Positions 7,221-14,389 of a stretch of DNA of 20,721 nucleotides are shown one piece after another. The notes under the pieces were generated by a model, which had not been told where the DNA came from, ran no database searches, and saw only the letters and a program-made list of their open reading frames with translations. Position numbers and translations under genes: made by a program. The DNA is from CAYLGY01 sp964383325 (GTDB taxonomy: Bacteria; Pseudomonadota; Alphaproteobacteria; Rhizobiales; Rhizobiaceae): contig CAYLGY010000048.1 of the NCBI GenBank assembly GCA_964383325.1, positions 1-20,721 of the forward strand. Direction: 5' to 3'. Position 1 is the first letter of the stretch. Each line of letters starts with the position of its first letter.

Positions 7221-8018
7221 GTGAGTGGAAGGTTAAATTGCAAAGTTGCTCTTGTAGCTGGCGCCGGATCTACCGGATTATCCGGTCTCGGTAACGGAAA
7301 AGCGACTGCAATCACTTTCGCGCGGGAAGGTGCCGCCATCATGGCGGTTGACCTCGACCCTGCCGCAGCCGAGAAGACCCGCGAAATCATCGAAGCTGAG
7401 GGCGGCAAGTGTGTCACAATACAGGCAGATGTCAGCTCCCGGTCAGACTGTCAGCTCATTGCCGAAAAATGCCTTTCCGCTTTCGGCCGCATTGACATCC
7501 TGTTGAACAATGTCGGTGTCGAAACCACGAACCGCGGAGGCATTCTCAATACTTCCGAAGCCGAATGGGATCGGCTGATGGAAATCAACCTGAAGAGCAT
7601 GTTCCTGACCAGTCAGGCGGTGTTGCCTGCCATGCTGGAACACGGCTCCGGGTCGATCGTCAATATTTCGTCCATTGCCGCAGAACGTTTCAGGCCGGGC
7701 GGATTTCTTTATTGCGTATCGAAAGCCGGCGTGAATGCGCTTACTCGATCTCTCTCGATTGATTTCGCGGATAAAGGCATCCGGATCAACGCCATCATGC
7801 CGGGGTTCATAGACACGCCGATGATCGATACCTACGGCGATGATCACGAGGCCAGGGCGGAGGCGCGGAGAATGCGCACTGCCCGCGTGCCGATGAAGAA
7901 AATGGGGGAAGCATGGGACGTGGCCAACGCATCCCTGTTTCTGGTTTCGGATGAAGCCAGATATATCACCGGTCATGTACTGGTGGTCGACGGCGGATTC
8001 CTGAACAGGATCTTGTAG
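7221..8018 (+). CDS. Short-chain dehydrogenase/reductase (SDR), classical type
   Basis: This 265-aa SDR is an NAD(P)-dependent alcohol/ketone oxidoreductase. The Rossmann glycine motif is extended (GAGSTGLSGLGNGKATA, residues 14-30), about six residues longer than the usual TGxxxGIG spacing; SDRs with a GNGKA form of this motif are known as a subgroup. The acidic residue D44/D46 after beta-2 (AVDLD) suggests NAD(H) preference. NNVG (96-99), the catalytic serine in NISS (150-151), Tyr164 and Lys168 in YCVSK, and PGFIDTPM are all present. The GTG start has an excellent Shine-Dalgarno 6 nt upstream. It is the only plus-strand gene of the left cluster and diverges from lysR, so it is a likely target of that regulator. 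Within a CoA-linked route it may oxidise a hydroxyacyl intermediate, but the substrate is not shown by sequence. Confidence 0.93.
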   Translation: MSGRLNCKVALVAGAGSTGLSGLGNGKATAITFAREGAAIMAVDLDPAAAEKTREIIEAEGGKCVTIQADVSSRSDCQLIAEKCLSAFGRIDILLNNVGVETTNRGGILNTSEAEWDRLMEINLKSMFLTSQAVLPAMLEHGSGSIVNISSIAAERFRPGGFLYCVSKAGVNALTRSLSIDFADKGIRINAIMPGFIDTPMIDTYGDDHEARAEARRMRTARVPMKKMGEAWDVANASLFLVSDEARYITGHVLVVDGGFLNRIL

Positions 8019-8093
8019 GTCGCCGCCACTACCGCGCCACCTTCTGTTCCATGCCAGATCACCGGCGCCCGGATATTTCCTTATTCTCGAAGG

Positions 8094-9053
8094 TCAATTC
8101 GGGAAATAGCAGGCAGCGCGCCGCCCGTTATCATCTGTCAAGGGCGGGACTTCTTCCGAACAACGGGCTTTCGCGTTCTTGCATCTCGGATGGAATGAGC
8201 AGCCGGACGGCGCATTTACAGGGTCAGGGAATTCGCCGAGCAAGGCGAGATCTGGAAGCGTCTGATCAGGGGTCGGCGCAAGATTGCTGTCCAATAACGC
8301 CTTCGTATAGGGATGGCGGGGATGGTTGAATATCTCGCTGCTGCTGCCTTCCTCGACAATACGGCCGAGATACATGACGGCGACCTTTCGTGCCAGATGC
8401 TGCACAACCGCCAAATTGTGACTGATCAGGATGATCGATAGATCGAGGTCGCGGTGCAGCTGCTGCAGGAGGTTCAGGATCTGGGCCTGGACCGAGACAT
8501 CCAACGCGGACGTCGGCTCGTCACAGACGAGTATCCTCGGCTCCAGCATCAGCGCGCGCGCGATCGCCACCCGTTGGCGCTGCCCGCCCGAGAGCTGTCC
8601 GGGAAAATTGTAGTAAAGCGCCGGCGACAGGCCGACCTTTTCCATCATTTCCTCAGCCCGCATTCGCCGCTGTCTCCGATCGCCCAGACCATGGATCACG
8701 AGGGGCATGGAAATAATGACCCCGATCGGCTGGGAGGGGTTCAATGACGAATAGGGATCCTGAAAAACCGGTTGGACGATTCGGGAAAGTTCCTTTCGGC
8801 TGATCTTCTCCAGGGCTCGCCCGAAGATCCTGATCGACCCGGAAGTCGGTTGCTCGAGTCCGAGGAGTATCTTGGCCAGTGTCGACTTCCCGCAGCCCGA
8901 TTCGCCCACCAGTCCGACGACCTCTCGGTGTGGCAGAGTGAGCGAAACGTTTCGCACCGCTCTCAGCTCGTGCTTGCGTGACAGCATGCTCGAGCCTACC
9001 CGGTAGGTCTTGGCAATATCGAGCAGTTCCAGTGCGGGCAGGGGTCCGCTCAT
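8094..9053 (-). CDS. ABC transporter ATPase, dipeptide/oligopeptide/nickel type (DppF/OppF-like)
   Basis: This 319-aa ATPase energises import by the neighbouring permeases at the cytoplasmic face of the membrane. Walker A (GESGCGKST), Q-loop (FQDPYSSLNP), signature LSGGQRQR, Walker B (ILVCDEPTSALD) and the H-loop (ISHNLAVV) are intact. The C-terminal oligopeptide-ABC extension is present, with the PYTKALL motif and four cysteines (CSFHPRC...C...C). YSSLNP after the Q-loop, with an AKTYRVG N-terminus, marks the DppF/OppF subtype. The start at 9051-9053 overlaps the stop of the preceding ATPase gene by 4 nt (ATGA), a sign of translational coupling. It is the last gene of the four-gene transport operon; 75 nt separate its end from the convergent SDR gene. 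Confidence 0.95.
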   Translation of the reverse strand: MSGPLPALELLDIAKTYRVGSSMLSRKHELRAVRNVSLTLPHREVVGLVGESGCGKSTLAKILLGLEQPTSGSIRIFGRALEKISRKELSRIVQPVFQDPYSSLNPSQPIGVIISMPLVIHGLGDRRQRRMRAEEMMEKVGLSPALYYNFPGQLSGGQRQRVAIARALMLEPRILVCDEPTSALDVSVQAQILNLLQQLHRDLDLSIILISHNLAVVQHLARKVAVMYLGRIVEEGSSSEIFNHPRHPYTKALLDSNLAPTPDQTLPDLALLGEFPDPVNAPSGCSFHPRCKNAKARCSEEVPPLTDDNGRRAACYFPN

Positions 9054-10087
9054 TGTGCGAGCTCCGCCACATGGGTCCAGACTGCCGGATCGCGCGCTTC
9101 CCGCGTCAGCGGTAACAGGCAACGGACCTGGCGACTGTCCTCGGCATCCCGCAAGTCGACCGGTCCCTGACGACAGGCATTGAAGGCATAGGGGCAGCGA
9201 TCGACGAAGCCACACTGGCTGAGCTCGCCGAACTGCCGCGGCACCATTCCGCGGATCGTCCCGAGTGGTTCGCCGGCCGCAGTTCGCCCCGGTACTGGCA
9301 GGGCATGCAGCAGGCCTTCGGTGTATGGGTGAAGCGGCGCCCCGAATACCGCCTTGGCGGGCCCTGATTCTACAGCCTGCCCTCCATACATCACCATGAC
9401 CTCGTCCGCGATGCTGGCAACGACGCCAAGGTCATGCGTAATGATCATCAGGCCCATTCCGAATTCCTGCTGAAGTGACGCAAGCAACCTCAGGATCTGC
9501 GCCTGGGTGGTGACGTCGAGCGCCGTCGTTGGCTCATCTGCGATAAGCAGGTCCGGCTCGCAGATCAGGGCCATGGCGATGACGATACGCTGGCGAAGGC
9601 CGCCCGAAAGTTGATGCGGATACTGTTTCATCCGGGTTTCCGGTGCAGTGATCCCCACCTTTGCCAACAGGTCCGCAGCCCGGGTCCAGGCGTCGGACCG
9701 ACCAATCCTGCGGTGCTGCCTGAGCGTCTCCACCAACTGGTTTCCAATTGTGAAGCTCGGGTTGAGCGCTGTCATCGGATCCTGAAGGATCATCGCAATC
9801 TTGTCCCCTCTCAGCCGCCGGAACTCCCGCGCACTGAGGGCGAGCAGCGATTTTCCGGCAAAGTCGAGGCGTCGGGCGCTCATCTGCGCAGATCGCGGCA
9901 GGAGATGTGTGATGGCGAGGGCGGTCATGGATTTGCCGCAACCGGATTCTCCGACCACCGCCAGGGTTTTTCCGTGTGAAACCGTAAAGCTGATGCCCCG
10001 AACCGGGTGCAGCAGACCCTCTGCCACGGGGACATCTACCTTCAAGTCTTCCACCACCAACAGGTCCTGCAAACTATGCACTCCCAT
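9050..10087 (-). CDS. ABC transporter ATPase, dipeptide/oligopeptide/nickel type (DppD/OppD-like)
   Basis: This 345-aa ATPase partners the DppF-like subunit. Walker A (GESGCGKSM), Q-loop with LQDPMTALNP, signature LSGGLRQR, Walker B (LLIADEPTTALD) and THDLGVV are intact. MTALNP and the LRQR signature are typical of the DppD/OppD subtype. The C-terminal extension holds PYTEGLLHALP and four cysteines (C..VDRC...C...C), a pattern linked in some DppD proteins to an iron-sulfur cluster. The ATG at 10085-10087 lies inside the end of the upstream permease gene (14-nt overlap); a GTG two codons later is an alternative. There is no strong Shine-Dalgarno, so translation is probably coupled to the permease gene. 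Confidence 0.95.
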   Translation of the reverse strand: MGVHSLQDLLVVEDLKVDVPVAEGLLHPVRGISFTVSHGKTLAVVGESGCGKSMTALAITHLLPRSAQMSARRLDFAGKSLLALSAREFRRLRGDKIAMILQDPMTALNPSFTIGNQLVETLRQHRRIGRSDAWTRAADLLAKVGITAPETRMKQYPHQLSGGLRQRIVIAMALICEPDLLIADEPTTALDVTTQAQILRLLASLQQEFGMGLMIITHDLGVVASIADEVMVMYGGQAVESGPAKAVFGAPLHPYTEGLLHALPVPGRTAAGEPLGTIRGMVPRQFGELSQCGFVDRCPYAFNACRQGPVDLRDAEDSRQVRCLLPLTREARDPAVWTHVAELAQ

Positions 10088-10979
10088 CTGTTGCTGTCAC
10101 ATCCCGGATTCCGTCGCCGAGGAGATTGATCGACAAGACCAACAGGACCAGTGCCGTGCCGGGAATCGCAACTACCCACGGGGCAAAGTACAGAAATTGC
10201 CTGGCCTCCGAGACCATCAGTCCCCAGGAGGGTAGGGGAGGCTGCACCCCAAGTCCGAGAAACGACAATGCGGCCTCCAGCAGGATGGCGTTGGTCATTT
10301 CAACGGTGACCACTACAATGAGGCTGTTGACGATGTTGGGGAATATTTCGCGAAAGATCAGGCGTGGCGTGGAGCACCCGATCGCTCTGGCGGCCGCGAC
10401 GAAGTCGAGGCCGACGACCTGCTGAGTGGCACTCCGCATGACTATCGCGAAACGATCCCACAGCAGCAGGCCGATGACACAGATGATGACGGTCAGCGAA
10501 CTGCCGATTACCGCCACCACGACCAGAGCTACAAGCACAACGGGAAGTGTCAGCCGGGTGGTGATCAGGTAGTTCAGAAAGAGGTCGACACGCCCGCCAT
10601 AATAGCCAGCGACCACGCCCAATACCGTGCCGATGATGCCGGAGATCAAGGTGGTTGCGAAGCCGATCACCAGCGAGATCCGCGCTCCATATATCAGCCG
10701 GGAGAGGTAGTCTCTGCCGAAGGGGTCGGTGCCCAGGGGGTGCACCCAGCTGCCTGCCTCGTTCCACACCGGAGGGATGAGCCGCTTGTACAGGTCCTGG
10801 GCATAAGGGTCGTGAGGCGCCAGCCAGGGCGCAGCCAATGCGGCCAGCACAATTGCAAGGAGGATGCCTCCGCCCAGCAGGATGCTCCCGTGGTACATGG
10901 AACGCCTCAGGGCAAGCCCGGTTGGAGACAGGGGCTTGCGGATTGTCGCCGAGGGAGCAGGACCGTTCATTTCCGTCAT
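10074..10979 (-). CDS. ABC transporter permease, dipeptide/oligopeptide/nickel type (DppC-like)
   Basis: This 301-aa inner-membrane permease forms half of the translocation channel. The N-terminal cytoplasmic segment is followed by a first membrane helix (ILLGGGILLAIVLAALAAPW) and the DppC-typical loop APHDPYAQD...HPLGTDPFGRDYLSRLIYGAR. Further helices and the EAA-type cytoplasmic loop (DFVAAARAIGCSTPRLIFREIFPNI) contact the ATPases. The C-terminus has ALSFLGLGVQPPLPSWG and LLGDGIRD, both standard in this family. Only 3 nt separate it from the upstream DppB-like gene, and its end overlaps the DppD-like gene. Confidence 0.95.
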   Translation of the reverse strand: MTEMNGPAPSATIRKPLSPTGLALRRSMYHGSILLGGGILLAIVLAALAAPWLAPHDPYAQDLYKRLIPPVWNEAGSWVHPLGTDPFGRDYLSRLIYGARISLVIGFATTLISGIIGTVLGVVAGYYGGRVDLFLNYLITTRLTLPVVLVALVVVAVIGSSLTVIICVIGLLLWDRFAIVMRSATQQVVGLDFVAAARAIGCSTPRLIFREIFPNIVNSLIVVVTVEMTNAILLEAALSFLGLGVQPPLPSWGLMVSEARQFLYFAPWVVAIPGTALVLLVLSINLLGDGIRDVTATDGSA

Positions 10980-10982
10980 CGA

Positions 10983-11900
10983 TCAGCCCGTTCGAATTCG
11001 TGGATTCAGTACCGCATTGAGCAGATCGGCGAGGAGCGTCAGGACGCTGTAGATAACTGCGACAAGCAGCAGCAGCGCCTGAATGACCTCGAAATCAGCT
11101 CTTTGAATGGACTGCCAGGCCAGATGACCCAGGCCGCGGAGCGAAAAGACGGTTTCGATGACAACCGAGCCGCCGAGCATGAAACCAAGTTGCACTGCGG
11201 ATAGGGAGACCACGGGGACAAGAGCGTTTCGCAGCGCATGCTTGAAGATGACCTTTCCTGCCGAAAGCCCCTTTGCCCGGGCCATCCGCACGTAGTCGGA
11301 TGAGAGGGTAGCCAACATCCCGGACCGCGTGAGCCGCATGATGGCCGGAGTGGCATAGTAACCCAGGGCGATTGTGGGCAGGATGAAGTGCCGGAGAGTC
11401 TCGTTCCCGCTCACTGGCAGGACCCTGAACTGCACTCCGAATATATAGACAAGGATGAAGGCGACAAGAAAGCTGGGAAGCGACTGCCCGAACACCGCGA
11501 TCATCAACGCAAGCCGGTCGATCAACGTATTGGGATACACGGCAGCGAGAACCCCGAGGGGGATGGAGAGAACCAGGGCGAAAACCAGCGCACTCAGACC
11601 CAGCCCCATTGTTATGGGCAAAGCTTCCCGGAGAACCTCCGACACGCTGGTCCGCAGAAATCGTGACCGGCCCAGGTCGCCGCTTCCGATCTTCTGCAGC
11701 CACTCGATATATTGGACCGAAAGCGGTCGGTCGAAACCGTACAGCTGTCGGATGTTCTGAATATCCTCCGGCGTCGCGTTTTCGCCCGCGATCACAACCG
11801 CCGGATCGCCTGACAGGTGGACGAGGCTGAAAGCGATGACAGATACGGTGATCAGGACCAGCAGCGTCATTGCCAGCCTCTTCGCGGCGAAAATCAGCAT
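10983..11900 (-). CDS. ABC transporter permease, dipeptide/oligopeptide/nickel type (DppB-like)
   Basis: This 305-aa inner-membrane permease is the other half of the channel. The N-terminus is a membrane helix (LLVLITVSVIAFSLVHL) followed by the family motif SGDPAVV. Later come LYGFDRPLSVQYIEWL and GDLGRS, typical of the periplasmic part of DppB, and the EAA loop SDYVRMARAKGLSAGKVIFKHALRNALVPVVS. The protein ends in ADLLNAVLNPRIR, the normal C-terminus. The ATG at 11898-11900 overlaps by 7 nt the stop of a small upstream reading frame. It has no clear Shine-Dalgarno of its own, which fits coupling to that frame. No substrate-binding protein gene is present on either side, so the ligand cannot be deduced and the binding protein must be elsewhere or borrowed. 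Confidence 0.95.
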   Translation of the reverse strand: MLIFAAKRLAMTLLVLITVSVIAFSLVHLSGDPAVVIAGENATPEDIQNIRQLYGFDRPLSVQYIEWLQKIGSGDLGRSRFLRTSVSEVLREALPITMGLGLSALVFALVLSIPLGVLAAVYPNTLIDRLALMIAVFGQSLPSFLVAFILVYIFGVQFRVLPVSGNETLRHFILPTIALGYYATPAIMRLTRSGMLATLSSDYVRMARAKGLSAGKVIFKHALRNALVPVVSLSAVQLGFMLGGSVVIETVFSLRGLGHLAWQSIQRADFEVIQALLLLVAVIYSVLTLLADLLNAVLNPRIRTG

Positions 11901-12112
11901 TGTCGATTATCACCAGGCGTCGAAGGAAAAGCGGCCATGCTCAACTCACGTGAGTTGAGACAGGGCAAGTTGACCGTTCCGGGTCCATTACCGGCCGACC
12001 AGGGTAACCTGTCGTCAGCCTCGCAGATCTGCGGAAAGGAAACCGGAAGCGGAACTTCGGCGAGGGAGGGCAGGGGATGGAGAAGTTCTTTGAACGGATT
12101 CCCCAGCTTCAT
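11894..12112 (-). CDS. Small hypothetical reading frame / possible leader gene upstream of the DppB-like gene
   Basis: This is a 72-codon frame beginning MKLGNPFKELLHPLPSL and ending GDNRQC. I do not recognise it. In its favour: a strong Shine-Dalgarno (AAGGGAGG) sits 4 nt before the ATG, a predicted promoter and paired operator-like repeats lie at the expected distance upstream, and the stop overlaps the DppB-like start by 7 nt, a layout that would couple translation. Against it: the protein is Pro-rich, has no membrane or signal segment, and its frame contains a perfect 20-bp palindrome. It could be a leader peptide, a truncated remnant of a former first gene, or a chance frame in a long 5' untranslated region. 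Confidence 0.4.
   Translation of the reverse strand: MKLGNPFKELLHPLPSLAEVPLPVSFPQICEADDRLPWSAGNGPGTVNLPCLNSRELSMAAFPSTPGDNRQC
11940..11959. promoter_or_regulatory. Perfect 20-bp palindrome, 40 bp upstream of the DppB-like gene
   Basis: CTCAACTCAC followed directly by its reverse complement gives a loop-free 20-bp palindrome centred on CACGTG. With no loop it is a poor RNA terminator and a better candidate for a dimeric DNA-binding protein site. It lies within the small reading frame, 40-59 bp before the DppB-like start, where it could act as a roadblock or internal operator. No regulator is assigned. Confidence 0.5.
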
Positions 12113-12168
12113 GGATCCTCCCTTGGCAAAAATGGCTCGGTCAGTGCATTCAGCATTGCACCTGAGGT

Positions 12169-12197
12169 GTCATATCTTTTCCACGGGCAGTGAACAA
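12169..12197 (-). promoter_or_regulatory. Predicted sigma-70-type promoter for the transporter operon
   Basis: On the minus strand, -35 TTGTTC (12197-12192) and -10 TATGAC (12174-12169) are separated by exactly 17 bp. The match to consensus is moderate (3 of 6 and 4 of 6). The -35 box directly abuts the nearer of two inverted repeats, and transcription would start about 50 nt before the small reading frame at 12112. Weak boxes with sites just upstream suit an activated promoter. Confidence 0.45.
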
Positions 12198-12245
12198 ATG
12201 CCAGAATGGCATAACTCGCGGATCGCGTTCATGCCGGAATGGCAT
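12198..12245. promoter_or_regulatory. Two tandem 15-bp inverted repeats, ATGCC-N5-GGCAT
   Basis: ATGCCAGAATGGCAT (12198-12212) and ATGCCGGAATGGCAT (12231-12245) differ at one central base. Each is a perfect 5-bp inverted repeat with a 5-nt spacer, and each is followed by AA. Their centres are 33 bp apart, about three helical turns, so two dimers would bind on the same face of the DNA. The nearer copy touches the predicted -35 box of the transporter promoter, placing the sites where a class II/class I activator would bind. They lie just past the 3' end of the thioesterase gene. Confidence 0.6.
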
Positions 12246-12286
12246 AAAGTGCGTAAACACCCCGCCGCGAGCTGTTGCCGGCAAGA

Positions 12287-12655
12287 TCAACGCAGGATCT
12301 TGAAAATGCCGGACGCCTTGGCGATGAGCTCCCCTTCTGCATCCCGGATCTCTCCGCTTGCGAATGCGAGATTGCGACCTGCATGTGTGGTGCGGCACTC
12401 GGCGCGGATCCTGCCCGATCCTGGCTTGATGAATTCAACGTTCATCTGGACGGTCGCGAAGGATGTGGCGTCGGCTGCGGCGGCGAGGACCGCCTGGCCT
12501 AGCGCGATGTCGAAAAGGGTCATGAGCAAGCCGCCATGGGCCGTATCGCGCGAATTGGTCAAGGGAGCCACAACATCCACGGCATAGACCGCCCGCTGTG
12601 ATGTTACCTCGACGCGCTCGATCCGGCAGTGGTTCGCGAAAGGGATGCTCAGCAT
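12287..12655 (-). CDS. PaaI-like hotdog-fold acyl-CoA thioesterase
   Basis: This 122-aa protein with the single hotdog domain of the PaaI/YbgC-like thioesterases hydrolyses acyl-CoA thioesters and often rescues stalled CoA intermediates of aromatic or acyl catabolism. The key motif is TAHGGLLMTLFDIALG: His40-Gly-Gly at the start of the long central helix and Asp49 in the helix, the usual catalytic acid region. The later strands read TSFATVQMNVEFIKPG...IRAECRTTHAGRNLAFASGEI, standard for the family. I start it at the ATG at 12653-12655, with GGAGAAG 8 nt upstream; a TTG at 12677-12679 would add 8 residues without ribosome site. It diverges from the RidA-like gene. The presence of a CoA thioesterase next to a CoA-dependent cluster suggests, but does not prove, a shared pathway. 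Confidence 0.9.
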   Translation of the reverse strand: MLSIPFANHCRIERVEVTSQRAVYAVDVVAPLTNSRDTAHGGLLMTLFDIALGQAVLAAAADATSFATVQMNVEFIKPGSGRIRAECRTTHAGRNLAFASGEIRDAEGELIAKASGIFKILR

Positions 12656-12712
12656 TGATGAAACTTCTCCGTGCCTCAACCTGGAGATACCACCGGGATA
12701 ACGCTAGAACAC

Positions 12713-12727
12713 ATGCCAATCACGCAT
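12713..12727. promoter_or_regulatory. Third, degenerate copy of the ATGCC-N5-GGCAT repeat
   Basis: ATGCCAATCACGCAT keeps 9 of the 10 arm bases of the two repeats at 12198-12245 and is also followed by AA. It lies in the divergent region between the thioesterase (start 12655, minus) and RidA-like (start 12852, plus) genes, where one bound regulator could act on both. A further small inverted repeat, ATACC-N7-GGTAT, lies at 12736-12752. Confidence 0.4.
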
Positions 12728-12851
12728 AAGGGTCGATACCGCAAAATGGTATTCCCCGGCATTTGTGCATGACCTAACGTTGTGCGGGGTGTCAGGCGCC
12801 GGTCTGACAATGTTTGTCGCTACCAAAGTAGCGTGGGAGAACTGGATATTC

Positions 12852-14231
12852 ATGAAACAAGTCGTCCATGCACCTGACCTCGTTCCGATCCTGCCGCTAT
12901 ATCCGGTCGCGGTGAAGTATGACGGGCTTGTCTTTCTGTCTGGCGTACGCCCCGGCACGGCCGGCCGGCGGCCGAGCGGTTTCCTGGATTTGCCTGACGC
13001 AGGCCGGGCACGCATGCAAGGCTACAGGTTGACCGATTCAGTTGAGGGAGAAGTGAGCGCCGACGCCTGGGCGGTCCACTCGTCACTCGATGCAGTGCTC
13101 GCAGCCGCAGGCACGCGGGACAATCAGATCCTGCGCCAGCACGTATGGCAACGGGACAAGCGCTTTTTTCCATGCTACGAGAAGGTACGCGCCAATTTCC
13201 AGCCCAAGCCCGCGCCCAGCAGCGGGCTCGGTGTCGCCGAGATTGTCGGAGGTCCGCGTGACTGGATCGGCATCGACGCCATCGCAGTGGTGCCCGGGGA
13301 ACATCCGTCCCGCCCCGACCGTGCGGTGATGTCTGCTGTCGACGACCCTCGCCTGCCGTCGGCTTCGCACTATTCGCAAGCGGTTGCCTCGGGCGAATTA
13401 CTGTTCACGGCCGGTCATATTCCGATCAGGACCAGTGAACCGGGCAAGCCGCTAGTGCACGGTTATGATGACATCGCTGAAGAGGGCCGCTTCCTCGCAA
13501 CAGGCCGCAGCCATCCGGACAGTCGCGACGGCCCGATTGCGGCCCAGACCTGGTATGTCTATGAGGAATTGCGCAAACTCCTGGCTGCCAATGACGCTGG
13601 GATGGAAGACGTGTTGCTGTCGACCGTATACCTCGCAGATGTGCGCGATTTCCCGGTCTTCCACCGCGTTCACCGCCACTTCTTCCCCAATGACGACGTT
13701 GCTCTGGCCGTCTCCGCATTCAACGAGGTCGGACACCGCGGCTGCAGGATCGAGATCGAACTGACTGCCGCGATCGGCAGGGGAAGTGAGCGCCGCCCGG
13801 TCAACTGGAGCATCCCTGCTCCGTTCGGCGCGCCGGCGGCTGTCGGCTATGGCTCGCTGCTGTTCTATTCCGGCGTGGTCGGTCTGGACGGTCAGGGCCA
13901 ACTCGTCCGTGCTTCTTCCGATCTAGATGACAAGGCACGTCCGATTGTGGCGCGTCTGGAGGAAATCGAGACTCGACCGGGTTTTGCCGCACAGTGCTGG
14001 GCGGGATTCACGAGGCTCGGGGAATCCGCAAGGAGCGCCGGTTCCGATCTGGCCAGGCTACTCAAACTCACGGTCTACCTTCGCGCAGCGCAAGATCTGG
14101 CCGTATTCGAAGCGATCCGCCGCGAGTTCATCGCTGATGCCGACCTGCCAGCGCTGGAATGTGTGGCGATCTGCGGACCCGGTCCGGTCGAGCGCGCAGA
14201 AGTCCAGTTGGAGGCCATCGGAGGCATGTGA
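12852..14231 (+). CDS. Protein of three tandem RidA-like (YjgF/YER057c/UK114) domains
   Basis: This 459-aa protein is about three times the length of a normal RidA (about 130 aa). Domain 1 spans roughly residues 10-150 (LYPVAVKYDGLVFLSGVRPG ... RDWIGIDAIAVV), domain 2 residues 171-308 (SHYSQAVASGELLFTAGHIP ... DVLLSTVYLADVRDFPVFHRVHRHFF ... CRIEIELTA) and domain 3 residues 322-458 (VGYGSLLFYSGVVGLDG ... LLKLTVYLRAAQDLAVFEAIRREF ... AEVQLEAIGG). RidA proper hydrolyses reactive enamine/imine intermediates with a conserved Arg just before the last strands; none of the three domains has an Arg at that place (SSGLG, DDVALAV, LPALECV). Such domains may bind ligand or catalyse a different reaction. 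The ATG at 12852 has GGGAGA about 11 nt upstream; ATGs at 12765 and 12807 would add N-terminal residues outside the fold. It is divergent from the thioesterase. Confidence 0.85.
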   Translation: MKQVVHAPDLVPILPLYPVAVKYDGLVFLSGVRPGTAGRRPSGFLDLPDAGRARMQGYRLTDSVEGEVSADAWAVHSSLDAVLAAAGTRDNQILRQHVWQRDKRFFPCYEKVRANFQPKPAPSSGLGVAEIVGGPRDWIGIDAIAVVPGEHPSRPDRAVMSAVDDPRLPSASHYSQAVASGELLFTAGHIPIRTSEPGKPLVHGYDDIAEEGRFLATGRSHPDSRDGPIAAQTWYVYEELRKLLAANDAGMEDVLLSTVYLADVRDFPVFHRVHRHFFPNDDVALAVSAFNEVGHRGCRIEIELTAAIGRGSERRPVNWSIPAPFGAPAAVGYGSLLFYSGVVGLDGQGQLVRASSDLDDKARPIVARLEEIETRPGFAAQCWAGFTRLGESARSAGSDLARLLKLTVYLRAAQDLAVFEAIRREFIADADLPALECVAICGPGPVERAEVQLEAIGGM

Positions 14232-14389
14232 TCGGCGAAGGGCGGACCGCGGGGGCGGCTGCCGTAGAATACCCCGGCTTTGCCTTTCAGGCTGATTCGC
14301 CAACGCAGGGCAGGAACTGACGCTGCTCTGCGATACCCGTGCGATGGCATTCTCGAATCTGAAGATCTGTGGCCGCATCTGAACGGCGG

